A stretch of 64,000 nucleotides of DNA from Paraburkholderia heleia NBRC 101817 (GCF_000739775.1 NZ_BBJH01000007.1:1-64000), one strand, 5' to 3'. Positions 20,825 to 32,001 are shown, numbered from the stretch's first letter. Program-made: numbers and translations. Notes: a model not told the origin generated them from the letters alone.

Positions 20825-21243
20825 GGAACTCCTTTATAGCGCGAGTTTGACAGCAAATCTGCCCTGCAGACCCCGACAGCAGAATGCTCTAAAGAATGCT
20901 TAAGACTGGCTGCTTGACGAGCGAATACCCGCTTTCAACCACTTGGCATACTTCTAGCTCTGATTTTATGACCCATAATTATAAGGCCAGCCTGAGCGAA
21001 TGCCATACTGCTAACATCTTGAAACAGCTTGACAAATTGCGATTTAACATTTACGTAATCATGCCACTGCGGACAACGCTCACACCTGCCGCTCGGTAAC
21101 AATGAAGTCACCCGTTTTCCGGGCCATATCGTCAGGCCGCATTGATCGCTCCCATCATTTGTCCTTCACGTCACGCGGCAAAACTATTCCTGTGCTACCG
21201 TCATCCTCTTGTCCCGCGTCATCCCGCATTTGATCCCGATTCA
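20825..21243. other. Divergent intergenic region between rfbB and apaH
   Basis: About 420 AT-rich bases separate the two divergent genes. It holds the rfbB promoter candidate and, on the plus strand, a TTGACA hexamer at 21029-21034 followed at 17 bases by TACGTA, a weak candidate promoter for apaH. No JUMPstart/ops-like element, tRNA or terminator was recognised. Confidence 0.5.
20978..21006 (-). promoter_or_regulatory. Candidate promoter of the polysaccharide operon (rfbB)
   Basis: On the minus strand a perfect TATAAT lies at 20978-20983. An ATGGCA -35-like hexamer (four of six matches to TTGACA) lies at 21001-21006, with a 17-base spacer. The surrounding DNA is markedly AT-rich compared with both flanking genes. 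Confidence 0.5.
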
Positions 21244-22095
21244 ATGACCAAGCAAGCGCCGTTCACAGCCCCTCTCGCTTTCGGCGACCTCCAGGGTTGC
21301 CTCACCCCGTTTCGCGAACTGCTCGCTAAAGCCGCTCCGTCCCCGGACACGCCGCTCTGGTTCGCAGGCGACCTGATCAATCGCGGTCCCGCATCGCTCG
21401 AAACGTTGCGCGAGGTGATCAATCTCGGCGAGCGCGGCGTGGCAGTGCTGGGCAATCACGACCTGCATCTGCTGTCGGTTTCGGCGGGCATCCGTAAGTC
21501 AAAGAAAGACGACACCATCGACGACATCCTGAACGCACCCGACGCCGAAGATCTGTTGCACTGGGTGCGCCACCGCCCGATCGCCCACTACGAGAACGGC
21601 ATGCTGATGGTGCATGCGGGCGTTTTGCCGCAGTGGGACGTCGAACTCACGATGGAACTCGCGCACGAACTTGAAAAAGCGTTGCGCCGCGACAACTGGC
21701 GAGAGACGCTCGCCGGTCTCTACGGCAACCAGCCGAACCGCTGGTCCAGGGATCTCAAGGGCATCGAGCGGCTGCGCGTGACCTGCAGCGCGCTTACGCG
21801 CGTGCGTTTTTGCGACAGCGAGGGCGTGATGGACTTCTCAACCAGCGGCGGCCTCGACTCCGCACCGCCTGGGTTCATGCCGTGGTTCGACGTGCCCGGG
21901 CGCAAAACGGCCGACACCACCGTGGTATTCGGCCATTGGGCCGCCCTTGGCCTCACCCTGCGCAAGAACCTGGTCGGGCTCGACTCGGGCTGCGTCTGGG
22001 GCGAGCAGCTTTCGGCAATCCATCTTGTCGGCGATCCGGGCGAACGCATCCTCACGCAGGTGCCCTGCGAGAGTTGCCGCGCGACGAACGGCTAA
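21244..22095 (+). CDS. apaH: Symmetrical bis(5'-nucleosyl)-tetraphosphatase
   Basis: This 283-residue metallophosphoesterase hydrolyses Ap4A and related dinucleotides. It has the three family motifs in order: FGDLQGC, WFAGDLINRGP and VLGNHDLHLL, with the later MVHAGVLPQW and FGHWAALG histidines. The ATG at 21244 places the first motif about ten residues in, as in the family. A longer in-frame start at 21142 adds 34 unrelated residues and was not used. It is divergent from the polysaccharide operon and convergent with plsC. Confidence 0.93.
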   Translation: MTKQAPFTAPLAFGDLQGCLTPFRELLAKAAPSPDTPLWFAGDLINRGPASLETLREVINLGERGVAVLGNHDLHLLSVSAGIRKSKKDDTIDDILNAPDAEDLLHWVRHRPIAHYENGMLMVHAGVLPQWDVELTMELAHELEKALRRDNWRETLAGLYGNQPNRWSRDLKGIERLRVTCSALTRVRFCDSEGVMDFSTSGGLDSAPPGFMPWFDVPGRKTADTTVVFGHWAALGLTLRKNLVGLDSGCVWGEQLSAIHLVGDPGERILTQVPCESCRATNG

Positions 22096-22131
22096 AACAC
22101 ACGAATTCGCGCGGGCGCACGCCTTCTGGCG

Positions 22132-22905
22132 TCAAGTCGCCTGCGCCACGCCGTGCGAATGTGCCGCCGGCTCCGCCTGCATCCTCTCCAACGCCTGCCC
22201 CACCGCCTCCTGCGCACGCGCCGCCAGCTTGCGCCGATCATCGCCCGCCTCGATCGCCTCGCCCACATAAACATGAGCGGTCAGCGGCCCAGCCTTGAGC
22301 ATCGCGTCGAGCGAATCCTTGAGCGAAAGGTCGTCGATATACGCCGGCGCGACCGACTGCCGCCCCTGCGCGTCCTCATACAAAATGCAAAGCGGCTGCA
22401 CGGGCCTCCCGGCCGACACCGCCGCCTGGAACATGTTCGAGTGAAACGGCTTGAGCGCGAGCCCATCCGAGGTCGTGCCTTCAGGAAACACGCACATCAG
22501 CTCGCCGCGCGTCAGACGCCCGGCCAGTTCATGCATGATGCGTTTCGCATCGCTGCGCTTCTCCCGTTCGATGAACACGGTGTCGAGGTTCTGGGCAAAC
22601 CAGCCGATCAGCGGCCAGTTACGGATCTCCGCCTTCGAGACGAACGGCGTGGGACGCCACGCGTTGATCACGTAGATATCGATCCACGAGATGTGGTTGC
22701 TCACGACGAGCGCGCCCGTGTCGAGCCGCGCCGAGTCGTTGTGCACGACGAGCTTCATGCCGCACAGCTCGAGCATCTTGAGGGACCATGCGCGGTTCAT
22801 GGCGTGGCGCCGGTCGGCGCTTGCGCGTGGAAAACGCAGCGCGACGGTCAAGGCGCCGCGCAGCAGATGCGCGAGCAACCGGGTCTTGCGGATGAAAAGG
22901 CTCAT
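22132..22905 (-). CDS. plsC: 1-acyl-sn-glycerol-3-phosphate acyltransferase-like protein
   Basis: This 257-residue PlsC-family acyltransferase has the NHISWID motif (NHx4D), the glycerol-phosphate pocket segment FIEREKR and the FPEGTTS block. An N-terminal hydrophobic helix anchors it to the inner membrane. The family makes phosphatidic acid; an ornithine-lipid acyltransferase (OlsA type) cannot be excluded by sequence alone. The start at 22905 puts the membrane helix at the N-terminus. Confidence 0.88.
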   Translation of the reverse strand: MSLFIRKTRLLAHLLRGALTVALRFPRASADRRHAMNRAWSLKMLELCGMKLVVHNDSARLDTGALVVSNHISWIDIYVINAWRPTPFVSKAEIRNWPLIGWFAQNLDTVFIEREKRSDAKRIMHELAGRLTRGELMCVFPEGTTSDGLALKPFHSNMFQAAVSAGRPVQPLCILYEDAQGRQSVAPAYIDDLSLKDSLDAMLKAGPLTAHVYVGEAIEAGDDRRKLAARAQEAVGQALERMQAEPAAHSHGVAQAT

Positions 22906-22989
22906 GTTTGACGATAGGCTGAATCGCGTGATCCTAGCAGACGCGCATGACACAAATCTGTCATGCGCGCTCGAAACCTCATTCGCCAC

Positions 22990-24273
22990 TCAATCGAACC
23001 CACGCTCGAAGCCTACCCGCCCCGCCACGAGCGTGGCGCGCACCACGGCCGGCAACTCATAGCCGAGGAACGGCGTGTTGTGTCCCTGGCTCTTGAGCGC
23101 GCGCGGCTCGACGCGCCAGTGTGCATGGGGATCGAACACACAGAGGTCCGCGTTCGCGCCCACGGCGAGCCGTCCCGCGTCACGCTGCATCACGGCAGCC
23201 GGCGCCGACGTCACATGGCCGAGCGCCTTCGCAAGCGGCACACGCGCCTCCTGCGCCCATTTCACGGTAAGCGAGAGGAACAGCTCGAGGCCCGTCGCGC
23301 CCGGCGTCGCTTCGGCGAAAGGCAGCAACTTCTCGTCGTCGTCCACAGGCGTGTGCTGCGAGCAGATCGCATCGATCGTGCCGTCGACAAGGCCCGCGCG
23401 AATCGCCTCGCGATCGCGCTGCTGACGCAGCGGCGGGTCGAGCCGGAACTGCGCGTCGAAATAGCCGATGTCCATGTCGATCAGATGCAGATGGTTGGCC
23501 GTCACGTCGCACGTCACCGGCAGGCCCTCGGCTTTCGCGGCGCGTACGAGCGCCACGCCCGCCGCCGACGACAGATGCTGCACGTGCACGCGTGCACCCG
23601 TCACGCGCATCAGTTCGAAGAGGGTATGCAGCGCGATCGTCTCCGCGCTCACCGGCACGCCGGAGAGGCCCAGGCGCGAAGCCACCGCGCCGCTCGCGGC
23701 CACGCCGCCCTTCGAGAGATACGCGTCCTGCGGCCGCAGCCACACGGCGTAGCCATAGGTGCTCGCGTACTGCAGCGCGCGCAGCAGGACCTGGGTATCG
23801 GCAATCGGCGTGTCGGCCTGCGTGAAGCCGATGCAGCCCGCCTCGGTCAGCGACACCATCTCGGTGATCACCTGCCCTTTCAGGCCCACGGTCAGCGCGC
23901 CCAGCGGATGCACATGCGCACGCGCGAGCTTGCCCGCGCGGTGCTTGAGCATCTCGACCAGGCCGGCTTCGTCGAGCACGGGGTCCGTATCCGGCGGACA
24001 CACGAGACTCGTCACGCCGCCCGCGAGCGCCGCGTTCATCTCCGAGTCGAGCGTGGCCTTGTGCTCGTAGCCCGGCTCGCGCAGGCGCGCGCTCAGGTCG
24101 ACGAGGCCGGGCGCGACCACGAGGCCGCGCGCATCGAGCGTGCGGTCCGCCTGGAAGCCCGCGGGCGCCGCGCCAAGCGCGGCGATCTTGCCCGCTTCGA
24201 TGTACACGTCCTGCTGCTGCCCGGTGCCGGCCGCCGGATCGACCAGCGTGCCGCCTTGAATACGGATTTTCAT
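22990..24273 (-). CDS. pyrC': Non-catalytic dihydroorotase-like subunit (PyrC'/PyrX)
   Basis: This 427-residue amidohydrolase-fold protein lies directly downstream of pyrB. The zinc-binding HxH of true dihydroorotases (normally in DxHxHLREPG) is replaced in DLSARLREPGYE. The later sites are also changed: TANHLHL instead of a TPHHL-type motif, and SQHTPV instead of TDHAPH, so the metal ligands are lost. In Pseudomonas such PyrC' proteins are structural partners of aspartate transcarbamoylase and are needed for its assembly. A catalytic dihydroorotase should be encoded elsewhere in the genome. Confidence 0.88.
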   Translation of the reverse strand: MKIRIQGGTLVDPAAGTGQQQDVYIEAGKIAALGAAPAGFQADRTLDARGLVVAPGLVDLSARLREPGYEHKATLDSEMNAALAGGVTSLVCPPDTDPVLDEAGLVEMLKHRAGKLARAHVHPLGALTVGLKGQVITEMVSLTEAGCIGFTQADTPIADTQVLLRALQYASTYGYAVWLRPQDAYLSKGGVAASGAVASRLGLSGVPVSAETIALHTLFELMRVTGARVHVQHLSSAAGVALVRAAKAEGLPVTCDVTANHLHLIDMDIGYFDAQFRLDPPLRQQRDREAIRAGLVDGTIDAICSQHTPVDDDEKLLPFAEATPGATGLELFLSLTVKWAQEARVPLAKALGHVTSAPAAVMQRDAGRLAVGANADLCVFDPHAHWRVEPRALKSQGHNTPFLGYELPAVVRATLVAGRVGFERGFD

Positions 24274-24299
24274 CTGCTGCCCTTGTCGTTCTCGCCGTC

Positions 24300-25319
24300 T
24301 CAGTCGTTGTTCCCGGCGACGATGCCCATCACCGCCATGCGCACCGCTATGCCGAAGCTCACCTGATCGAGGATCACCGATTGCGGGCCGTCGGCGACCT
24401 GCGAGTCGATTTCCACGCCGCGATTCATCGGCCCCGGATGCATGACGATCGCGTCGGGCGCGGCGAGCGCGAGGCGCTCGGGCGTCAAGCCCCAGCTCTT
24501 GAAGTACTCCTGCGCGGAAGGCAGCAGCGCGCCGCTCATGCGCTCGTTTTGCAGACGCAGCATGATGATCACGTCGACGTCCTTCAGGCCTTCATCGAGG
24601 TTATGAAACACGCGCACACCCATCTGCTCGAGGCCGCCCGGCAGCAGCGTGCGCGGGCCGATGGCACGCACCTCGGGCACGCCGAGCGTGGTGAGCGCGT
24701 GAATGTCCGAGCGCGCCACGCGCGAATGCAGGATGTCGCCCACGATCGCCACGCGCAGGTTCGTGAAGTCGCGCTTGTAATGGCGGATCGTGTACATGTC
24801 GAGCAGGCCTTGCGTCGGGTGCGCGTGGCGGCCGTCGCCGGCGTTGATCACGTGCACGTGCGGCGCGCAGTGCTCGGCGATCAGGTACGGCGCGCCGCTC
24901 GACGCGTGGCGCACGACGAACATGTCGGCGTGCATCGCCGAAAGGTTGCCGATGGTGTCGAGCAGCGATTCGCCCTTGCTCGTCGACGAAGCGTTGATGT
25001 TCAGGTTGAGCACGTCCGCCGAAAGACGCGTGGCCGCAATCTCGAACGTGGTACGCGTGCGTGTGGAGTTCTCGAAAAACAGGTTGAACACCGACTTGCC
25101 GCGCAAGAGCGGCACCTTCTTCACCTCGCGGTCGGTCACGCTCACGAACTGCGTGGCGGTGTCGAGAACGTGCGTGAGGATTGAGCGAGAAAGGCCCTCT
25201 ATCGACAGCAGGTGCTTGAGCTCGCCGTTCTTCGTGAGCTGCGGATTGCCCTTGAGAAAGCCGTAGCGAAAACGCGTGTCGTCCGCCGGGGACGCTGCGG
25301 GCGCGGGTTGTGTGTTCAT
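24300..25319 (-). CDS. pyrB: Aspartate carbamoyltransferase catalytic subunit
   Basis: This 339-residue enzyme makes carbamoyl-aspartate in pyrimidine synthesis. It shows the carbamoyl-phosphate motif [13 protein letters not shown], then the SSTSKGES loop and HPTQGLLD, and the aspartate site [11 protein letters not shown] near the C-terminus. An N-terminal extension of about 25 residues precedes the catalytic core, as in ATCases that associate with PyrC'. It lies 26 bases upstream of pyrC' and downstream of pyrR. Confidence 0.95.
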   Translation of the reverse strand: MNTQPAPAASPADDTRFRYGFLKGNPQLTKNGELKHLLSIEGLSRSILTHVLDTATQFVSVTDREVKKVPLLRGKSVFNLFFENSTRTRTTFEIAATRLSADVLNLNINASSTSKGESLLDTIGNLSAMHADMFVVRHASSGAPYLIAEHCAPHVHVINAGDGRHAHPTQGLLDMYTIRHYKRDFTNLRVAIVGDILHSRVARSDIHALTTLGVPEVRAIGPRTLLPGGLEQMGVRVFHNLDEGLKDVDVIIMLRLQNERMSGALLPSAQEYFKSWGLTPERLALAAPDAIVMHPGPMNRGVEIDSQVADGPQSVILDQVSFGIAVRMAVMGIVAGNND

Positions 25320-25410
25320 CGCGTGATTCCTGATCTGATGGGCGGCGCGTGGCCGGCGTAGACGCCCGGACGTCTGCCGTCGCTGCCGCTGAAGGTGTTC
25401 GATGCGTGCC

Positions 25411-25932
25411 TCAGTCGCCGCTGCCCGGCTCGACGTGAAAAGCGAAGAGACCGTCCGCGCTGTGTGCGAGCACAAGCGTTTCGCGCGCACCGACGCTCAC
25501 CGCGCCGCCGGTGAAACGCGCGGACACCGGCAGCTCTCGCCCGCCGCGCTCGGCAAGCACCGCGAGTTCGACGCAAGCCGGACGCCCGTAGTCGTACAGC
25601 TCGTTGAGCGCGGCGCGCACGGTGCGGCCCGTGTACAGCACGTCGTCGACGAGCAGGATGTGGCGGCCTTCCACGGCAAAGGGCAGCTTCGTCGGGCTTG
25701 CCTTGCTGTGCAAGCCCTTCTTCGCGTAGTCGTCGCGGTGCAGCGCGACGTTGAGCACGCCCCATTCGGGCGCGCCGACATCCTGCGCGAGCCGCTCGGC
25801 GATCCACGCGCCGCCGCTATGAATGCCGACGATCGCCACGCCGCCGGGCGCGCCGAACGCATCGGCGTGGTACGCCGCGCGGATCTCGTCAAGAAGGGCG
25901 CAATACAGCGCTTCAGCGTCGGGAATGATCAT
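25411..25932 (-). CDS. pyrR: Bifunctional pyr regulator / uracil phosphoribosyltransferase
   Basis: This 173-residue phosphoribosyltransferase-fold protein has the PRPP loop [16 protein letters not shown] near residue 95 and [13 protein letters not shown] upstream. The family includes an mRNA-binding attenuator in Gram-positive bacteria. In Proteobacteria the gene travels with pyrB but attenuation is not established, and no obvious antiterminator leader is seen before pyrB (91-base gap). It follows ruvX by 19 bases. Confidence 0.9.
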   Translation of the reverse strand: MIIPDAEALYCALLDEIRAAYHADAFGAPGGVAIVGIHSGGAWIAERLAQDVGAPEWGVLNVALHRDDYAKKGLHSKASPTKLPFAVEGRHILLVDDVLYTGRTVRAALNELYDYGRPACVELAVLAERGGRELPVSARFTGGAVSVGARETLVLAHSADGLFAFHVEPGSGD

Positions 25933-25951
25933 CGGGCCACTCGCAGGCTGG

Positions 25952-26386
25952 TCAGAGCGGGAGTTCGTCGAGGTACTGCTGAAGAATCACGGAGGCCGCT
26001 TCGGCGTCGACATGTTCGACGCGTTCGCCGCGCTCGCGCAGCCGCGCTTCGGCGTCGACGGACGAATAGCGCTCGTCCACCCACACCACCCGCAAACCGA
26101 AGCGCCCATTGAGCTGGTTGCCGAAGCGCTTCGCGTGCTGCGTCATGAAGTGCGGCGTGCCGTCCGGATGGCACGGCAAGCCAACGACGAGCAGATCCGG
26201 CTGCCACTCGCGCAGCAGCTCGGCTATCGCTTCGAAACGGTAGTCGCGGCTTTTGTTCGGAATGACGGTGAGCGCCCGGGCGCTGCGCGTGAGGGCATTG
26301 CCGAGCGCGACGCCGATGCGCTTTTCGCCGTAATCGAACGCAAGCAAGGTGGCCTCGCCGGCCCCTCGCCCAGCGGCCACGCTCAT
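25952..26386 (-). CDS. ruvX: Holliday junction resolvase-like / 16S rRNA pre-processing nuclease (YqgF)
   Basis: This 144-residue RNase H-like protein has [13 protein letters not shown] near residue 17, [10 protein letters not shown] in the middle and WVDERYSS near residue 102, which together form the acidic active site. YqgF is implicated in 16S rRNA 5'-end maturation. The ATG at 26386 overlaps the yqgE stop. The pair yqgE-yqgF followed by pyrR-pyrB-pyrC' is a conserved proteobacterial order. Confidence 0.93.
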   Translation of the reverse strand: MSVAAGRGAGEATLLAFDYGEKRIGVALGNALTRSARALTVIPNKSRDYRFEAIAELLREWQPDLLVVGLPCHPDGTPHFMTQHAKRFGNQLNGRFGLRVVWVDERYSSVDAEARLRERGERVEHVDAEAASVILQQYLDELPL

Positions 26387-26961
26387 GCGTGACCCGCCTC
26401 GCCCGAGAGCATGGAAGAAGAAATGCCGAGCAACGCGAGCGCCGCCTCGAAGCGCTCTTCGGCGGGCACGTCGAAAACGATCTTCGGATCGGCCTCGACC
26501 GTGAGCCAGCCGTTCTTCGAAATTTCGTCCTCGAGCTGACCCGCGCCCCAGCCGGCATGGCCGAGCGTGAGGAGGAACCGATCGGGGCCGTTGCCGTTGG
26601 CGACGGCTTCGAGCACGTCCTTCGACGTGGTCATCTCGAGGCCGCCCGGCACCGACATCGAAGACGTATAGCTCGTGCCCTCGGCTCGCGCGTGCAGCAC
26701 GAAACCCCGCTCGGTCTGCACCGGGCCGCCGAAATAGACGGGCACATGCAGGAGCGGCTCGATTTCGAGCTTGAGGTCGATGCGGGAAAAGAGCGCCTCG
26801 AGATCGATGTCGGTGGGCCGATTGATGACGAGACCGAGCGCGCCGCGCTCCGAATGATCGCAAAGGTAGACCACCGTTCCTGAAAACGTGGGATCCGCCA
26901 TGTTCGGCATGGCGATCAGGAACTGGTTGGTCAGATTGATGCGATCGGTACTCTTGGACAT
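26383..26961 (-). CDS. yqgE: YqgE/AlgH family protein (UPF0301)
   Basis: This 192-residue cytosolic protein matches the AlgH/YqgE family: [12 protein letters not shown] at the start, [24 protein letters not shown] and [13 protein letters not shown]. No biochemical role is settled for the family. The ATG at 26961 was chosen over a longer frame because the family starts just before [10 protein letters not shown]. It heads the yqgE-ruvX-pyrR-pyrB-pyrC' set. Confidence 0.93.
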   Translation of the reverse strand: MSKSTDRINLTNQFLIAMPNMADPTFSGTVVYLCDHSERGALGLVINRPTDIDLEALFSRIDLKLEIEPLLHVPVYFGGPVQTERGFVLHARAEGTSYTSSMSVPGGLEMTTSKDVLEAVANGNGPDRFLLTLGHAGWGAGQLEDEISKNGWLTVEADPKIVFDVPAEERFEAALALLGISSSMLSGEAGHA

Positions 26962-27194
26962 GGTTTGAATTCTAGCAAAGACGATGCGCAATGGCGGCGC
27001 GCGGCCGGGCCGGAGGTCGGGCGCCCGATGGCCGCCTCGCACCCTGCCAGCCGCTACGCGTTGCGCATTGCACGGAATGGCTCACTCTAACACGCGCATG
27101 CTGTGACCTTGCAAGGCAATGGGCCGGTGGCGCAAGGCCGATGCCTGACTCTGCGACGTACGGCCCGCGTCGCGAATCCAGAGGCCGGAGGCGG

Positions 27195-28697
27195 TCAGTG
27201 GGCAATATTTTGCACGGCAACTTGCGCCGCGCCGTTGACGATCGCCGCCCCGAGCGCACGTACTGCGGGCGTGGCATCGGGCTGCGCGACGCCCGCCGCG
27301 ACCTTGTGGAGCATGGCGCGCAGCGCCTCGCTGGCGTGCTCGATGGCCTCGGCGCCGGGCGCCTGAACCGACGGCGCGCCCCGCGCCTCGAGGGCCGCGA
27401 GCGTTGCCGCGTGCGCGGTGCGCCGCCAGGCGAGGCCCAGCGCATCCGCGAGCTGGCCGATGTGGCCGAGCCCGAGTGCCCAGGCCGCGGCGCCGATGCG
27501 GTACGCCGCTTCGGCTGCGACCAGCGCCTCGGCGGACTCCGGCGCGCCCACGCCGCGTAACGTCAGGGTGCGCGAGTGCGTGCCGAGCGCGATCATCGCC
27601 GCATCGGCAGTCTGCAGAAAATCCTCATACGCGTTGCCGTTCACGACCAGCGCGCCCAGCTCGCGTGTGGGCGCCACGCGCGCCGCGAGCGCGCCGGCCT
27701 GCGCGCTGCCGGCTTCCCACAGCGCTTCCGAAGCTTGCGTGCCGGCGATGTGCCATTCCACGGTCAAGCCGTAGTCATGCAGCAGATCGACATCCGCGGT
27801 GTCTTCCGCGGCGGCCCCGAACAGCGCGTAGTCGCGCCACAGCAACGCCAGCGTCGAGCGCACGAGCGTTTGCGGCGCGAAACGCAGGCCGCGCGCATGT
27901 TCGCCGATCAGCAGATTGCAACGCGCGTAGAGGCGCCGCACGCCCTCGTCGCCCCACGACGCCACGCCGCGCCGCAGCGCGCGTCCGCACGCCGCCGCAA
28001 GCCGCCAGAAGTCGTAAGGATCGGAGCTCGATAGCTCGGCCATGCAGGCGTCCATCTCGTCGAACGCGGCGAGCGCGAGCGCGCTGGCCGCGCGGCTGCC
28101 GTTGCCGAACTGCGATTTCAGCGCATGCAGGAGCGCCTGCTCGAAGCGCGCGCGCACCTGGCCAAAGCGCTGCGCCGGCTGCGGATGCAGCGTGGCGGGC
28201 GCAAGCGGCCGGCCCAGCAGCGCGATGTCCTCGTAGGCGAGCCCGACACCCGGCATGTGCGCCGCGAGCGCGGCCACCATCGCGTGCTGCCGCGCGAAAA
28301 GCGCGGGCGAGCACGCCAGCTCGCGCAGATTGCGGCGTTCCAGTGCGGCGACGAGTTCTTTGAGCGCTTCACTGAACAAGAGACGGATTTCGGCGCCGGG
28401 CTCTTCCTCGGACGCGTGCAGTGGCCGCGCGGGCAAGCCGGGCGGCGGCGCAACGGGCACCGGCGCGGCGAGCGCGAGCGGGGAAGCAAGGAGCAGCGTG
28501 TCGGCAAAGCGCGCGGCGGCAAGCCAGCCGGCGTCGTGCAGCGTGCGGGCGGCCTGGCGCAGCGGCCGGGCGACGTCGCGCTGCTCGTCGAGCGCGGCAA
28601 GCGCCTGGGCGAGCGCGCCGAGCGCGAACGGCACCGTGCCGCCGCGCGGATTCGGCAACGCTTCGAACCGCACATCAGAGCTTGAAGGATGACTCAT
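27195..28697 (-). CDS. Alpha-helical protein, possible remnant of a ChpA/PilL-type kinase N-terminus
   Basis: The 500 residues are rich in alanine, leucine and arginine and appear all-helical. There is no signal peptide, membrane segment or enzyme motif, and none of the kinase, P-domain or CheW-like modules of a chemotaxis kinase is seen. Segments such as SDPYDFWRLAAACGRAL and LLWRDYALFG recall the N-terminal region of the type IV pilus kinase ChpA/PilL. From memory, the pil-chp chemosensory operon lies beside the yqgE-ruvX-pyrR-pyrB block in Pseudomonas and Ralstonia, so the location fits. The start at 28697 was chosen from length and the end of frame overlap. It may be a domesticated fragment; assignment is uncertain. 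Confidence 0.5.
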   Translation of the reverse strand: MSHPSSSDVRFEALPNPRGGTVPFALGALAQALAALDEQRDVARPLRQAARTLHDAGWLAAARFADTLLLASPLALAAPVPVAPPPGLPARPLHASEEEPGAEIRLLFSEALKELVAALERRNLRELACSPALFARQHAMVAALAAHMPGVGLAYEDIALLGRPLAPATLHPQPAQRFGQVRARFEQALLHALKSQFGNGSRAASALALAAFDEMDACMAELSSSDPYDFWRLAAACGRALRRGVASWGDEGVRRLYARCNLLIGEHARGLRFAPQTLVRSTLALLWRDYALFGAAAEDTADVDLLHDYGLTVEWHIAGTQASEALWEAGSAQAGALAARVAPTRELGALVVNGNAYEDFLQTADAAMIALGTHSRTLTLRGVGAPESAEALVAAEAAYRIGAAAWALGLGHIGQLADALGLAWRRTAHAATLAALEARGAPSVQAPGAEAIEHASEALRAMLHKVAAGVAQPDATPAVRALGAAIVNGAAQVAVQNIAH

Positions 28698-28869
28698 AGG
28701 GCAGCGCCGAAAACGTGAGCGGGCCGACCAGGCGGGCGATCTCGACAATCGCGACGGCAGGCGCAAACACGATGCCCGCCGTTGCGACACCGCACTCCAC
28801 ACCCGCCACACTTCTGGAATCTGCAGCCAGACTGCGCGCCGGCAATCGCCAGCTACCTGAGCAACGCGC

Positions 28870-29040
28870 TCAGATCTGGACCATCTCGAAGTCTTCCTTG
28901 CGCGCGCCGCACTCGGGGCAGGTCCAGTTGATCGGGACATCCTCCCAGCGCGTGCCCGGGGCAATGCCTTCGTCTGGCAAACCGGCTTCTTCGTCGTAAA
29001 TCCAGCCGCAGATCAGGCACATCCAGCTTCTATATTCCAT
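28870..29040 (-). CDS. rubA: Rubredoxin
   Basis: This 56-residue protein has the two CxxC iron-binding knuckles CLICGW and CPECGARKEDF, with the aromatic core WxCLICGWIYDEEAG. It is a one-electron carrier holding a single iron. The upstream in-frame extension in this frame is not protein-like, so the ATG at 29040 is used. It is divergent from the thiD-like gene. Confidence 0.95.
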   Translation of the reverse strand: MEYRSWMCLICGWIYDEEAGLPDEGIAPGTRWEDVPINWTCPECGARKEDFEMVQI

Positions 29041-29325
29041 TCTTATGCCGCGTCGAAAAGTCCGAAACCAGTCGGAAAAAAAATCGGGGAAACGAGAGCC
29101 ATGATGGTACCTTGTTGCCGTTTCCATGCCTAGCAAGAGGAAATCTGGCCTGCACGGGGTCAAACGAAATGCGTCGCCGCGAACGGCCCGTGTCGTGCGA
29201 AAAAATCCTTGCGTGCGCCGGGGGCATCCGTCCCCCGGATTCATCGATAAGCCGCATAATTAAAGCATTCTCTTATGACGGCACGGTACGCCGTGCCTGA
29301 AGTCCAAATCCATCTCGCCACGTTC

Positions 29326-30171
29326 ATGCCCAGCGACACCCCTCCCATCGTCCTCACCTTCGGCCTTTCCGACCCGACGGGCGGCGGCGGACTGCAAGCC
29401 GACCTGCTCACGCTCGCCAGCATGGGATGCCATGGCGTCACCGCGCTGACCGGCTACACGGTGCGCGACTCCGCGGGCTGCGACGAAGTGACCGGGCTCG
29501 ATCCGGAAACCGTCGCCACCCAGGCGCGCATGCTGCTCGAAGACATGCCCATCGCGGCGTTCAAGGTAGGCGCAGGCGCGCGTGCCGAAGTCGTGAGCGC
29601 GATTGCGGAAGTGGTCGCCGACTATGACGACCTGCCGCTCATCCTCGCTCCCGACTTCACGCTCGACGACGAGCACGTGCTCGCCGCCGACGAACTGCGC
29701 GAAGCGATGGCCGACCTGCTCGTGCCGCAGACCACGCTGCTCGTGGCCGACTCCGCCACGCTGATCGCGCTCGCGCAGCCGGACGGCGACGCGGAAGCGC
29801 CCAGCGTCGACGCCGCCATCGCGCACCTGCTCGCCATGGGCTGCGAGTACATCCTGGCGATGGAAACGGGCACGCATCGGGTCGTCAACACGCTGTACTG
29901 CGAAGACGGCCAGTTGCGCCAGGACCTGTGGGACCGCGCCATGCAGCCGATGATGGGCCTGACCGATACGCTCGGCGCCGCCATCGCCGCGCTGCTCGCG
30001 AACGGCCAGGAGCCGCCCGAGGCCGTGCGCGAGGCGCAGGAGTATGTGTATCAGGCCGTGCAGAGCGCGTTCAGGCCGGGCATGGGCGCGTGGCTGCCCG
30101 ATCGGTTCTTCTGGGCGCGGAGCAACGACGCCGACACGGACGAGGCCTCGCCCGGCGAAGCGAAGCCATAA
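29326..30171 (+). CDS. thiD: ThiD-like hydroxymethylpyrimidine (phosphate) kinase, divergent
   Basis: This 281-residue ribokinase-fold protein resembles HMP-P kinase of thiamin synthesis: FGLSDPTGGGGLQADL near the N-terminus and GCHGVTALTGYTVRDS. The usual GTGC phosphate/anion-hole motif is not evident; the aligned segment reads LTDTLGAAIAALL. Catalysis may therefore be altered. An alternative ATG at 29275 would add 17 residues; the shorter start puts the family core at the expected distance. It ends ahead of a bidirectional terminator shared with groL. Confidence 0.75.
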   Translation: MPSDTPPIVLTFGLSDPTGGGGLQADLLTLASMGCHGVTALTGYTVRDSAGCDEVTGLDPETVATQARMLLEDMPIAAFKVGAGARAEVVSAIAEVVADYDDLPLILAPDFTLDDEHVLAADELREAMADLLVPQTTLLVADSATLIALAQPDGDAEAPSVDAAIAHLLAMGCEYILAMETGTHRVVNTLYCEDGQLRQDLWDRAMQPMMGLTDTLGAAIAALLANGQEPPEAVREAQEYVYQAVQSAFRPGMGAWLPDRFFWARSNDADTDEASPGEAKP

Positions 30172-30216
30172 CGCTCGCGGCGCGGCGGCCCGCGCAAAAT
30201 ACGCAAGCCGCACACA

Positions 30217-30250
30217 CGAAAAAAAACCCGCATCGCTGCGGGTTTTTTTC
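30217..30250. terminator. Bidirectional Rho-independent terminator between thiD and groL
   Basis: A perfect six-base-pair stem CCCGCA/TGCGGG with a four-base loop is flanked by a run of A on the left and a run of seven T on the right. It can terminate both convergent transcripts. Confidence 0.9.
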
Positions 30251-30316
30251 GGGCCAGGGAAACACGTCTCGCGACGTGTCCCCTGCACTTCGATGTAACT
30301 CAGGCGTGCGCCTGGA

Positions 30317-31960
<1,644 letters not shown>

Positions 31961-32001
31961 CTAACTCCTTGGATTCTTGAATAGTGAGCGGTGGAATGAA
32001 C

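Noticed and set aside
20825..21243. JUMPstart/ops antitermination element ahead of the polysaccharide operon
   Set aside because: No GGCGGTAGC-like sequence was found in the intergenic region on either strand.
22963..24366. Plus-strand open frame of 467 codons opposite pyrC'
   Set aside because: It is the shadow of the clearly recognisable PyrC' protein, with an Arg/His-rich translation.
25320..25410. PyrR-responsive attenuator between pyrR and pyrB
   Set aside because: The 91-base gap shows no clear terminator/antiterminator pair or T-run.
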